From assembly GCA_035549875.1 (NCBI GenBank), contig DASZPV010000213.1:1-46133 (forward strand): 46,133 nucleotides of DNA. The letters run 5' to 3'. Position 1 is the first letter of the stretch; each line of letters begins with the position of its first letter. Under the pieces are notes generated by a model. It ran no database searches. It had not been told where the DNA came from and was given only the letters and a program-made list of their open reading frames with translations. This document shows, in pieces, positions 17,256 through 25,762 of the stretch. This DNA comes from JAKFWI01 sp035549875 (lineage in GTDB: Bacteria; Pseudomonadota; Alphaproteobacteria; Caulobacterales; Aquidulcibacteraceae). A program made the translations under genes and the position numbers.

Positions 17256-18509
17256 TTACAGCTTGAGAGTCAACGTCGCCATAAACCGGTTGATGGTGTA
17301 GTCGCGATCGCGCGCGACGCCGTCCGATTGAACATCAATGTAATTATAATGTGCGCCCACGGAGATGCGGCGGTTCATCAGGTAGGTCACGCCCGCGTCT
17401 CCGAACGTCGCATCGTCGTTACGGTCGATCCCCTCGTACTCGTCGCTCGAAGCGCCGATGGCGCCGGTGAGCAGGACGTTGCGCAACAATTCGTGATCAA
17501 CCCGCACTTCGCCGCGCGTGACCAGCTTGCCCGTCGCCGCCGCGAACAGGCCCGCTTCTTCCACGCTGCGGCTGCCCTTCAGCGTGATGGTGGTGAGCCG
17601 CGTGAGGAAGTATTCAAGATTGCCTTCCACGGCCAGGCCATCGACCGAAAACTTGGAATTGTCCCAGTCCTGGCTGAGGTAGCCGACGATAAACTCGCCA
17701 CGGATGAGGTTGGTCACGTCGGCGTTGAAGCCGGCTTCGATACGGTAGCCGGTCGAATCGCGATCGAACGCCGCGCCCGGCGCGTTGCGATCATACCGGT
17801 TCTGGATCGTCTTGCCGCGCAACACCAGCGCGGTCGATGGGTTCATCGCGTATTCGAGGCGCAAAGTCTGCGCGGTCTCGGTGTGATTGCGGAATTGCTG
17901 GTTAATCCGGACGCCGGCGGCCGTGAAACCATCGTCATATTGGAAATCGTTGTATTCGGCGCGCCCCGAAACCCGCACGCGGTTGAATACATATACGCCA
18001 TAGCCGTAGACGCCGCCGATCGAGTAATCGATCGGCTTGGCGGCCGTGAACGGCGAATCCGGGCTGGTGCGCGGCTCCTGGCCGTCCAGATAGGAACCGC
18101 CAATGCCCACGTTGTGCTCGCGGCCGACATCCAGCCGGAAATCGCCATTGGCGTAGAAATTGGTGAAATCTTCGGAGTCGAAGTCCTGATAGAAGCCGTG
18201 CGTCGCCTCGACATGCGCGCGCAGCGCGTGGCGGCTCCAGTCGGAAGCAAGCGAGACTTCCGGCTTCACGGTAAAAATTATGTCGTTCTTCGTCGCGGTT
18301 TGCACGGCGAAAATGTTGTCGTTCGACTCCGCGCCCAGCGTGATGCTCGGCAACAGTTCGAAGGTTCCCAGGCGAACGCCCGGCGCCTCGTAGTCCGGCC
18401 GCTGGCGCGCCGTCACGGATTCATTGTTTCCGCGATCGATCGGCGCCTGCGCCTGGGCCGCGCCCGTAATGGTCACGAACGCTGCGGCAGTCAGAAGAGA
18501 GCGCTTCAT
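17256..18509 (-). CDS. Outer-membrane beta-barrel protein (BBP2-type)
   Basis: The protein has 417 residues from ATG 18509, preceded by AAGGACAA, and begins with a clear signal peptide (MKRSLLTAAAFVTITGAAQA, cut before QAP). The mature part is a series of alternating, Tyr/Asn/Asp-rich strands such as FTNFYANGDFRLDVG and TLRLEYAMNPSTALVLRGKT, and ends in the terminal strand NRFMATLTLKL with the usual aliphatic/aromatic alternation. This fits the putative beta-barrel porin 2 family, which recurs in alphaproteobacterial exopolysaccharide loci. It heads the minus-strand operon with the Wzc-like kinase. Its promoter should lie in 18510-18745, but no convincing -10/-35 pair was found there. A role in passing polymer through the outer membrane is inference. 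The frame extends to 18617, but that part is not a signal sequence. Confidence 0.8.
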   Translation of the reverse strand: MKRSLLTAAAFVTITGAAQAQAPIDRGNNESVTARQRPDYEAPGVRLGTFELLPSITLGAESNDNIFAVQTATKNDIIFTVKPEVSLASDWSRHALRAHVEATHGFYQDFDSEDFTNFYANGDFRLDVGREHNVGIGGSYLDGQEPRTSPDSPFTAAKPIDYSIGGVYGYGVYVFNRVRVSGRAEYNDFQYDDGFTAAGVRINQQFRNHTETAQTLRLEYAMNPSTALVLRGKTIQNRYDRNAPGAAFDRDSTGYRIEAGFNADVTNLIRGEFIVGYLSQDWDNSKFSVDGLAVEGNLEYFLTRLTTITLKGSRSVEEAGLFAAATGKLVTRGEVRVDHELLRNVLLTGAIGASSDEYEGIDRNDDATFGDAGVTYLMNRRISVGAHYNYIDVQSDGVARDRDYTINRFMATLTLKL

Positions 18510-18745
18510 TGTTGTCCTTACCTTAGCTGTGCCGGAGCAGAACAGGGCGTGCCCCAAGTGAGAGCAGCGAACCGTCAGATCGGCGCAACAGACGCCGCAT
18601 TGCGATTTGGGCGCCAATAAACAGTCTAATAGCCCCGCGCTGCTTGCTCAGTGTTTAACCAGTTCGCCCTAGAAGTCACCTACGCACCCGAATCGCGAGA
18701 TTAACGCTCAACAAATTATTTTAACCACTGAGCCCCCGCTCCTCA

Positions 18746-19561
18746 TTATGTCGACAGGAACCGGACGTGTTCGCCCTCAAGGCGAACGGCCGACAGTTTC
18801 CCGGTCGCGTAGGCGCCAGTGTCCAGGGATATCCGCCCGCCATTGGCTGTCGCCGCCGGCACCGGCGAATGGCCGTGGACAACGACATAGGGCCAACGCG
18901 CGCGGCTCTTAAGAAATGGCTCGCGAATTTCCAGCATGTCTCCCTCCGTCTGCTTGTCCAGCGGACGACCGGGGCGCAACCCCGCGTGAACGAACAGGTA
19001 ATCGCCGAGCCGGATAAAGGTTTCCAGACGCTGAAAAAACTCAAAATGAGCCGGCGGCAGAGCCGCGTTGAGCGCCCGGGAAGCCCGTTCCAGGTCTTCG
19101 GCGCCCGCCCCGCGTCCGGGCGGCGAAACACCGTATGAATAAAGGGTTTCCGCGCCGCCCAAAGCCATCCAGGCGCGGCCATGTGCAGGATGGGCCAGAA
19201 AGTCCAGGAGCGCGGCCTCATGGTTTCCACGCAGAAACCGCAAGTCATGACCATGATCGCGCAGCCTCAGCAATCGGTCGATGACCTGGCGTGATTGCGG
19301 CCCGCGATCGATATAATCGCCGAGAAAGATAAGGGTCGCCTGCTCGTCGGGCCGGTCCTTCGCGTTCGCGCCGATCTTGTTCAGCAGATGGTCCAATAGG
19401 TCTGCGCGGCCGTGGATATCGCCGATCGCATAGATGCACCGGTCCGGCGGCGCCTGGGGAGCCTTGCGCGCGAAACCCAGACTGAAGCTCTGCCCCCTTC
19501 CCGCCAGCGCTTCATCAGAAGCGTCCTGGGAACGAGGCGAGAGCGCGCGCGAGGTGAACAA
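18746..19561 (-). CDS. PPP-family Ser/Thr phosphatase-like metallophosphoesterase
   Basis: The 271-residue protein carries the full PPP signature set: GDIHGRADLL near residue 47, GDYIDRGPQSR near 81, RGNHEAALLDF near 111, HAGLRPG near 192, and VVHGHSPV near 224. All metal ligands and the catalytic His of GNHE are present. There is no signal peptide, so it acts in the cytoplasm on phosphoproteins or small phosphates. The start appears to be TTG at 19561, with GGAG 8 bases upstream and no in-frame ATG before the first motif. It lies just upstream of the BBP2-Wzc operon on the same strand. No Wzb-type or PHP-type tyrosine phosphatase gene is visible, so this could be the partner phosphatase, which is inference. 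Confidence 0.85.
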   Translation of the reverse strand: MFTSRALSPRSQDASDEALAGRGQSFSLGFARKAPQAPPDRCIYAIGDIHGRADLLDHLLNKIGANAKDRPDEQATLIFLGDYIDRGPQSRQVIDRLLRLRDHGHDLRFLRGNHEAALLDFLAHPAHGRAWMALGGAETLYSYGVSPPGRGAGAEDLERASRALNAALPPAHFEFFQRLETFIRLGDYLFVHAGLRPGRPLDKQTEGDMLEIREPFLKSRARWPYVVVHGHSPVPAATANGGRISLDTGAYATGKLSAVRLEGEHVRFLST

Positions 19562-19892
19562 GGAATGCTCCGCCTGTGAATAATGTCAGGCGTCAGACTG
19601 AGCAAGAACCACGCCGTCATCACCGCACGCGCGAATAATGAGTACCGAAATGATACGCCTCACAGGCGAGTTGCGAACATAACGAGCAGCAATTCCCGCT
19701 TCGGCGCAAACGCGCGCGCAATAGTGAATTCGCTGATTTGGAGAGACTTGTTTCGTCTCCGCGCTCTAGCGCACGACCTGCTGCGGGGACAGCTAAAATC
19801 TTGTCTTATCAATGCGTAAATAATGGCAAGGGCCTTGCATACGTTTTGTTCACAGTAGTAAATCGCTGTTAAAGGCGTGCGGAGGCTGATGA
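19562..19892. promoter_or_regulatory. Divergent intergenic region between phosphatase and sugar transferase
   Basis: This 331-bp region separates two divergent genes and should hold both promoters. It is more AT-rich than its surroundings. Two small inverted repeats are visible, CGCCTG-N10-CAGGCG (19571-19592) and CGCCT-CAC-AGGCG (19656-19668). A short octamer, GAATAATG, occurs at 19578 and 19633 and nearly again (AAATAATG) at 19818. GGAGG at 19881 is the ribosome-binding site of the sugar transferase. No consensus sigma-70 promoter or CtrA box stands out, and no gene was found. Confidence 0.4.
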
Positions 19893-20648
19893 ATGTTTAC
19901 GCAGACGGCTAACGTCGAGAACGGCGTTGAGTCCGATGCTGTTTTGCGGCCCTCGCCGGTGGTCGCGGCCCTCGCCCCGCGCCGGCGCGTGCATGTGGTG
20001 ACCGATCCCCAGATCGTGATGAGCGCGCGCCGCGCCAATTCCCCACCTAAGCGAATCCTGGACTTTATAATCGCGTTTTCAGCGCTTTTGGGTTTGCTGC
20101 CGCTGCTTATCCCGGTGGCGCTGGCGATCAAGTTTACCGACGGCGGGCCGATTTTTTACGGCCACCGCCGCATCGGTCGCCACGGCCGTGAATTCCGGTG
20201 CTGGAAATTCCGCTCCATGGCGGTGAACGGCGCGGAAATCCTCGAGCGCTATTTCGCCGAAAATCCGGAAGCGCTGGTCGAATGGAAAACAACGCAAAAG
20301 CTGGAGAACGATCCGCGCGTAACGCAGATCGGCAAGTTCCTGCGCGCCACGAGCATTGATGAGTTGCCGCAGATCCTCAACGTTCTGCTGGGCGAGATGA
20401 GCATTGTCGGCCCGCGGCCGGTGCCGCGCGCTGAACTGAACGAGCGTTACGGCAAGGATCGCTGCTATTACCTGCTGATGCGGCCGGGCATTACCGGCCT
20501 GTGGCAGGTCAGCGGCCGTTCCAAAACCACCTATGAGCGGCGCGTCGCGCTCGACCGTGAATATGCCACCGCCTGGTCGCTCACCAAGGATGTCTCGATC
20601 CTGCTGCGCACGATTCCCGCTGTATTGCGGGCCGATGGCGCGCATTAA
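19893..20648 (+). CDS. Undecaprenyl-phosphate sugar-1-phosphate transferase (initiating)
   Basis: This enzyme starts repeat-unit synthesis by moving a sugar-1-phosphate from a nucleotide sugar to undecaprenyl phosphate at the inner membrane. The 251-residue protein is of the short ExoY type: one membrane segment (LDFIIAFSALLGLLPLLIPVALAI, written in part; about residues 57-80) and then the catalytic domain. Family motifs are PIFYGHRRIGRHGREF, the CWKFRSM segment, the ATSIDELPQ box, NVLLGEMSIVGPRPVP, and RPGITGLWQVSGR. The GGAGG ribosome-binding site is 7 bases from the ATG. It is the first gene of the plus-strand assembly block. The donor sugar (Glc, Gal or another) cannot be determined by eye. 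Confidence 0.93.
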   Translation: MFTQTANVENGVESDAVLRPSPVVAALAPRRRVHVVTDPQIVMSARRANSPPKRILDFIIAFSALLGLLPLLIPVALAIKFTDGGPIFYGHRRIGRHGREFRCWKFRSMAVNGAEILERYFAENPEALVEWKTTQKLENDPRVTQIGKFLRATSIDELPQILNVLLGEMSIVGPRPVPRAELNERYGKDRCYYLLMRPGITGLWQVSGRSKTTYERRVALDREYATAWSLTKDVSILLRTIPAVLRADGAH

Positions 20649-20717
20649 CGCGCACGATGCTTGCATGATGAAGGCGCATGCGCCGGCGCGGGGCGCAGGC
20701 TAGGGCTGCAGGCGCCG

Positions 20718-21947
20718 ATGATTCCGAAAACGATCTTCCTTCACGATTACGCCGGCCACCCGTTTCAGGCCGAATTGTCCCGCGCGCTGGCTGCCCGCGG
20801 CCACCGCGTGATCCATGCCTTCTTCGGCGGCGACCAGGGCCCCAAAGGCGATCTGCAGCGCCGTCCAGGCGATGCTGAAACGCTCTCGTTCCTGCCGCTG
20901 AGCCTGTCAGCGCCCTATTCCAAGTCCGATTTCATCACGCGCCGCTTCCAGGACCTGGAATACGGCCGCGCCGCCGCCGCCGCCATAGCCGAAAGCGGCG
21001 CCGACATCGTGATCAGCGGCAACACGCCAACCGAGGCGCAAGAAGCCGTGATGCGCGCGTCGCGCCGGGCGGGCGCGAAATTCATTTTCTGGTGCCAGGA
21101 TTTCTACAGCGTGGCGGTCGCCAAGCTGGCGTCGAAGAAATTGCCCGGAGTCGGCCCGATGATCGGGGCGTATTATTCCGCGCTGGAGCGCCGGCAGATG
21201 CGCGGCGCCGACGGCGTTGTGCTGATCACCGAGGATTTTGCGCCGCTTGCGCTGAGCTGGGGCGTGCCGCGCGAGCGGCTGCACATCGCGCCGAACTGGG
21301 GCGCGTTGAACCAGATTCCGGTGCTTCCGAAAGACAATGCCTGGGCGCGCGAACACGATCTGCACGATAAAAAAGTGTTTCTGTATTCCGGAACGATCGG
21401 CCTCAAACACAATCCCGATCTGCTGGGCGCGCTCGCCTATAAGCTGCGCGAGGATCAGGGCGCGCGCGTCGTGGTCGTCGCCTCCGGCGTCGGCGTTGAC
21501 CGGCTGCGCGCGCAAAAGCGCGACCTGGGCCTCGACAACCTGCTTCTGCTCGGCCTGCAGAAATTCGAGCGCCTCCCCGAAACGCTGGCGACCGCCGATG
21601 TGCTTACCGCCGTGATCGAGCGCGATGCGGGGGCGTTTTCAGTGCCCTCCAAAGTGCTTTCCTACCTCTGCGCAGGACGGCCGATCCTGCTCGCTGCGCC
21701 CGGCGCCAATCTGGCGGCGAAAACGGTGACGGCGATCGGCGCGGGAAGCGTGGTTGATCCAGACGACCAGAACGCCTGGCTCGCCGCGGCCGCAAATCTG
21801 ATCGCCGAGCCGGCCCTGCGCGCCCGCATGGGCGCGGCCGGGCGCGCCTATGCCGAGGGAAATTTCGATCTCGGCCGTGTGGCGGACCGCTTTGAAGCGA
21901 TCTTCACGGCGGCGATGAGAAACGCGCCGCGGGCGCAGGCCGGCTGA
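20718..21947 (+). CDS. Glycosyltransferase family 4 (WcaI-like)
   Basis: The protein has 409 residues from ATG 20718; an open extension to 20661 has no likeness to the family. It has the GT-B fold pattern of family 4. The N-terminal domain opens KTIFLHDYAGHPFQAELSRA and the C-terminal nucleotide-sugar domain has LYSGTIGLKHNPDLL (about residue 220), VVVVASGVG, LPETLATADVL and KVLSYLCAGRPILLAAPG, where the family's conserved acidic E/SVPSKVLSY pocket lies. No membrane segment is present, so it acts at the inner face of the inner membrane on the lipid-linked intermediate. It follows the initiating transferase by 69 bp, which fits an early sugar addition. Donor and linkage are unknown. Confidence 0.85.
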   Translation: MIPKTIFLHDYAGHPFQAELSRALAARGHRVIHAFFGGDQGPKGDLQRRPGDAETLSFLPLSLSAPYSKSDFITRRFQDLEYGRAAAAAIAESGADIVISGNTPTEAQEAVMRASRRAGAKFIFWCQDFYSVAVAKLASKKLPGVGPMIGAYYSALERRQMRGADGVVLITEDFAPLALSWGVPRERLHIAPNWGALNQIPVLPKDNAWAREHDLHDKKVFLYSGTIGLKHNPDLLGALAYKLREDQGARVVVVASGVGVDRLRAQKRDLGLDNLLLLGLQKFERLPETLATADVLTAVIERDAGAFSVPSKVLSYLCAGRPILLAAPGANLAAKTVTAIGAGSVVDPDDQNAWLAAAANLIAEPALRARMGAAGRAYAEGNFDLGRVADRFEAIFTAAMRNAPRAQAG

Positions 21948-21989
21948 TCCTTAACCAAGCGCGCGCTTTTATGCGCTAAAGCCGATTCA

Positions 21990-23147
21990 ATGCAGGTTTT
22001 GGTTCTTTCCTCCTCGCCGGTTCACCGCAAGACAATCACCCGCGTCGAAGGGCTGAGGGCGCTCGGCGCCGATGTCGTCGTCGCCGGTTATGAGCGCGAA
22101 AACTTCATCGACCGCGACGCGGTGACATACGACTATGTCTCGCTCGGCTTTGCGAAAAACCGCGATTTTCTGGGCCGAATCTGCGCTTCGCCGGCCTTCC
22201 TGCACCGGGCGCTCAAGGCGGCGCGGCGGATTCCGGCGTGCGATATTATCTGGGTCAACTCGTTGGATATGCTGGCGCTTGGCCTGGCCGTGCGGGCGCG
22301 CCTGAAAACCAAACCCAGGATCGTTTACGACGTCGCCGATCTCAGCCCGCGGCAATTATCGAACACGCCGATCGGCGCCGTGGTGCGCAACGCCGAGCGC
22401 TTGCTCTGCCGCCAGATCGATGCGCTGATCCTTACCTCGCCCTGGTTTTACTGGGCGTATTATCGCGACATCGTCCCGGCGCGCGCGCAGGTGATGCTGC
22501 TGGAAAACAAGCTTTCCCCGCCGGCGCCGCAGCCAGCGGCCACGCCGCCGGCGCCGCCGTGGCGGATCGTCTGGCATGGGCTTTTGCGCTGTCATCAAAG
22601 TCTGGCGATCGCCCAGACTTTGTGTGACGTGCTGCCAGGCCTGATCGATTTCCACGCCTGGGGCTACGCCGACAGCGAAAGCATCGATTCATTTCGCGAA
22701 GCCGCAGCGCGCCTGCCGAATTTCCACTATCACGGGCCGTACAGCGACACGAATATCGGGCCGGTATTCGAGGGCGCGCATTTCCTGTTCGCGTTCGATC
22801 TCGACGATGGCGCGAATTCACGCCTGCTGCTGCCCAACCGGCTATATCACGGCGCCGCGCGCGCGCTGCCGCTGATCGCTGCGCGCGAAGCCGCCATCGG
22901 CCGCACTGTGGAAGCGCTCGGCTTGGGCGCGGCGTTCGACGCCCCTTACGCCCAGGACATAATCGCCTTCTTTGCGACGCTGACGGTGGAAAAATATCAG
23001 GCGATGCGCGATGCGATCCCGCAGGCGCGCCGCGCCGCCGCTGTGTATGGCGACGACTTCGCCCGCCTCGTGGGTGACATCCAATCGGGCGCCCGCGCCC
23101 ATTGCCTGCCGCGCGCCGAAGATTTCAGCGTGGTGTTGGCGCGCTAG
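21990..23147 (+). CDS. Glycosyltransferase (GT-B fold)
   Basis: The 385-residue protein opens MQVLVLSSSPVHRKTITRVEG, a Rossmann-like start with an N-terminal acceptor domain. It has IIWVNSLDMLALGLAVRA near residue 87 and RIVYDVADLSPRQLSN near residue 110. The middle segment WRIVWHGLLRCHQSL (about residue 192) and GPYSDTNIGPVFEGAHFLFAF suggest the donor half of a GT-B transferase. The family is not certain. It lies 42 bp after the family 4 transferase, within the assembly operon. Its last 23 bases overlap the end of the convergent polymerase gene. Substrate unknown. Confidence 0.7.
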   Translation: MQVLVLSSSPVHRKTITRVEGLRALGADVVVAGYERENFIDRDAVTYDYVSLGFAKNRDFLGRICASPAFLHRALKAARRIPACDIIWVNSLDMLALGLAVRARLKTKPRIVYDVADLSPRQLSNTPIGAVVRNAERLLCRQIDALILTSPWFYWAYYRDIVPARAQVMLLENKLSPPAPQPAATPPAPPWRIVWHGLLRCHQSLAIAQTLCDVLPGLIDFHAWGYADSESIDSFREAAARLPNFHYHGPYSDTNIGPVFEGAHFLFAFDLDDGANSRLLLPNRLYHGAARALPLIAAREAAIGRTVEALGLGAAFDAPYAQDIIAFFATLTVEKYQAMRDAIPQARRAAAVYGDDFARLVGDIQSGARAHCLPRAEDFSVVLAR

Positions 23148-24366
23148 CCCCGCGCGGCGTGAAGCTCCACCGATCGCCAAGCGCCGCTTCGCCCGTGCGC
23201 GCCCGTGCGCTGCGCGGCGGCGCCCATGGCAGCAGCGAAACCCACATCAGCAGCGGAAACACCATCAGGTTCAGGCTGCGGTTGTTGAAGAAGAACAAGA
23301 CGGCGCAGGCGCCGATCGCGACGCCGCGGCGCCAATCCTTCATCAGCGCGATACCGAGCGTTACGATGATCCACACATCGACGAGCGCGCCCATGATGCC
23401 GAGTTCGGCCATCATCTTGAGGTAGCCGTTATGGATGCCGATTCCCATGGCCGTTGTGCCGGACTGGTTGATCCCGGTGCCGAACAACGGATGCGCCGCC
23501 AACTTGTCGAGCGCCATGATCCACGTATCGGCGCGTCCGACCAGGCCCGTGCCTTCACCGCGATACGGGTCCGACGTCTTCATCATGTCTTCCTTGACGA
23601 AGTGGACCAGGCCGTCGGTCAAACTTGGATTGAGCAGAAGGCCGACGCAGATCACCGCCAGGGCCGCAATTGCGCCAACCGACGCGTAACCGAGCCCCTT
23701 GTTGGTGCGCGGAATTTCGGCGCCGGCGATCAGCGCCAGAGCGCCCAATTCCGCCGCCCGCGACTGAATCAGAAACAGCGCCCACATTCCCAGCGCGTAA
23801 GCCATCCAGCGCAAACTGGCCCGCTTGTTGAACGCCGCCACAACCAGAGCGCCGAACAATACCTCCCCGCCCAGATTTGGGTGCAGGCCGAAATAAAACG
23901 CCCGCCCCCAGACTCGCGGGGAAACGAACTGCACGTGGTAGGCGGAAACGACGATCAGCGCGATCGCCACCGGCGAAGCGAGTTCGCAGAACTCCTCGAA
24001 CGAATACTTCCGCGCGAAAATATCGAAACTCAGGAAAATCGTCACGAACAGCAGCGTCGTCTGGATGTACACCGCCGGCACGACCTCGGGCCGGTATTCG
24101 ACGAACGAGGCGATCAGGACCGCCGCCATGTCCACGACCAGCAGGAGCGCGAACGCCTTGGCCACGCCCGACAGCCGCAAATTATCCCTGCGGGCAAGCA
24201 GGTAGGCGACGACAGCCAGGGCGCCGGCGTGGGCGACGTCCAGCGCCCGATACGCCATGTCGCCAAACCGGACGGATGTCAGCGCATAGACAAAAAACGG
24301 CGCAAAGAAGAAGAACAGGACCAGCCGCGCCGCCGTATCCAGGGTGAAGTTTTTGGCCCCGCTCAT
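23125..24366 (-). CDS. O-antigen polymerase/ligase-like protein (Wzy type)
   Basis: The 413-residue protein from ATG 24366 has about eleven or twelve predicted membrane helices. A large loop around residues 250-320 contains the Wzy_C-type phrases GRADTWIMALDKLAAHPLFGTGINQSG and IHNGYLKMMAELGIMGALV. The pattern GRxxxW...HPLFGxG...HNxYL is the mark of the O-antigen ligase/Wzy superfamily, whose arginine and histidine residues take part in transfer of the polymer. In this locus it probably polymerises the flipped repeat units in the periplasm. It is the only gene in this block on the minus strand, convergent with the preceding transferase with a 23-base overlap and divergent from the following one. 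A ligase function is the alternative. Confidence 0.85.
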   Translation of the reverse strand: MSGAKNFTLDTAARLVLFFFFAPFFVYALTSVRFGDMAYRALDVAHAGALAVVAYLLARRDNLRLSGVAKAFALLLVVDMAAVLIASFVEYRPEVVPAVYIQTTLLFVTIFLSFDIFARKYSFEEFCELASPVAIALIVVSAYHVQFVSPRVWGRAFYFGLHPNLGGEVLFGALVVAAFNKRASLRWMAYALGMWALFLIQSRAAELGALALIAGAEIPRTNKGLGYASVGAIAALAVICVGLLLNPSLTDGLVHFVKEDMMKTSDPYRGEGTGLVGRADTWIMALDKLAAHPLFGTGINQSGTTAMGIGIHNGYLKMMAELGIMGALVDVWIIVTLGIALMKDWRRGVAIGACAVLFFFNNRSLNLMVFPLLMWVSLLPWAPPRSARARTGEAALGDRWSFTPRGASAPTPR

Positions 24367-24538
24367 TCCGCATTCTAATCCCAAAAGGCGCTTTTTGTGG
24401 CGGCGCCGACGCGTTTTTCCATGTTGCGCCGTCTCACATGCATATTCCATGCTTCGCTAACACAGGTTAATTTTCTTTATTCGCGCATTGACTGTAAAGA
24501 CATGGCGGCTGACCTTCAGCACGTCATGGCCGCTGCGT

Positions 24539-25648
24539 ATGAACAAACCACTCCGGCCTTCGCCGCCAGTCCGTTTCCTGTTCAATCATCTGGGCGGGGG
24601 CCCGGGAGGCTATAAGGAAGCAGCCTTGCTGTGCGAACGGCTCGAGCACACTGGTCACGACGCATCGCTGGTCACCTATGACACCTCCAGCCTGGCCCGG
24701 TATGTCGGGGACAGCGCCGCTCGGGTGATCACGCCGGCCGAAGCGCTCGCCCGGATAAGGGACAAGGCCCCAACCGTCGCCGTGTTCTGGACCAACAGCC
24801 TGTTCAACCTGCGCTTCGCGCATCAGTTGGCCGGCCACGGCGCACTCCTTTCCGTCGCTGTCCACGAACCGCGCAAGAAGTGGGAAAACGTTTCGTTAGG
24901 ATTTCGCGCCCGCCGGCTGGCGGCGGACGCGATGCAGTCGGCGATGTGCGCCATGAGCCCGCTCTGGCTGGTGTTTTCCGCCAACGGCGAGCGCCTGATA
25001 CGGCCCGCGGCCGAAAAGGCTGGCGCGCGCCTGGTCAGTCTGGCGCTTTACCAGAAGGATTATTTTGACGAGACGGCGCTTGTTGCACAGGCGGGGCAGC
25101 GAAATTGGGTTTGCCTGGCCGGAAGTCCGGGCGGCTCGTCCGGTCATGAAGAATGGCCGCAATTCGCCTCGTTGGTTAAGCGCCGGTTCCCGCACCTGCA
25201 GCCGGTTCTGCTCTATCGGGGGTCGAAAGGAAACGCAGACTGGATTGGCGCGCGCGACCTCGCCGCCGCCGGCATCGTTAAGAATCCGGCAATCATCACC
25301 GACGCGGAAATCAGAACCGTGTTCAGCCGGTCGCTGGCGGTGGTCCGGCTGGACCGTTCGTGTACGCAAAGCGGCACCACGCCGGTCGCCAACATGGCCG
25401 GCGCGCCCGTCATCGGACGCAACATTCCGGGTATCAGCCAGGACATCGTTTCAGGCCAGACGGGCTTTGCCCTCGACGACATGGGCGATCCCTCCGCGAT
25501 TGAAGCGGCGCTCGCAACAATCCAGCGCGACCCTGCTTCCTTCGTCGTCGGCGCGCGTCGGCACTTTACCGAAAATTGGGGGGAAAAAGCGCTTATGGCT
25601 GGGATGAGCCGGCTGGCCGCCGCCGCATCGACGGTTTTTTGGGAGTAA
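24539..25648 (+). CDS. Glycosyltransferase (family 4-like)
   Basis: From ATG 24539 the protein has 369 residues. An open extension to a TTG at 24488 exists, and no strong ribosome-binding site marks either. The start VRFLFNHLGGGPGGYKEAALLCERL (written in two parts: VRFLFNHLGGGPGG, then YKEAALLCERL) suggests a GT-B acceptor domain with a Gly-rich loop. The C-terminal part CTQSGTTPVANMAGAPVIG and NIPGISQDIVSGQTGFAL fits the family 4 pattern with the sugar-nucleotide pocket. In place of the usual glutamate in the EX7E motif the sequence is less clear. It diverges from the polymerase gene and precedes a family 2 transferase by 114 bp. Donor and acceptor are unknown. Confidence 0.7.
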   Translation: MNKPLRPSPPVRFLFNHLGGGPGGYKEAALLCERLEHTGHDASLVTYDTSSLARYVGDSAARVITPAEALARIRDKAPTVAVFWTNSLFNLRFAHQLAGHGALLSVAVHEPRKKWENVSLGFRARRLAADAMQSAMCAMSPLWLVFSANGERLIRPAAEKAGARLVSLALYQKDYFDETALVAQAGQRNWVCLAGSPGGSSGHEEWPQFASLVKRRFPHLQPVLLYRGSKGNADWIGARDLAAAGIVKNPAIITDAEIRTVFSRSLAVVRLDRSCTQSGTTPVANMAGAPVIGRNIPGISQDIVSGQTGFALDDMGDPSAIEAALATIQRDPASFVVGARRHFTENWGEKALMAGMSRLAAAASTVFWE

Positions 25649-25762
25649 CCATGCTGCAGCTCACGGTCGCGGCGTCACGAACGAGCGTCGCGAAAATGGT
25701 ATACCCCTTGCAGGAACGGGCGGGTCGCGCCCCACGCCGCGACGAGGATAGAATAGGCTGAC

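Noticed and set aside
17328..18620. A 430-codon plus-strand frame opposite the BBP2 gene
   Set aside because: The minus strand has a signal peptide and barrel strands. The plus-strand product shows no domain.
19578..19825. Repeated octamer GAATAATG/AAATAATG upstream of the sugar transferase
   Set aside because: Only two exact copies and one near copy at uneven spacing (55 and 185 bp); chance is a good explanation in an AT-richer gap.
23011..24378. A 455-codon plus-strand frame opposite the polymerase gene
   Set aside because: The minus strand encodes a clear multi-helix Wzy-type protein. The plus-strand frame is charged, low in hydrophobic content and without motifs.
24460..24480. A CtrA-like pair of half-sites before the glycosyltransferase at 24539
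   Set aside because: The spacing is six instead of seven bases and one half-site is CTAA, so it does not meet the consensus.
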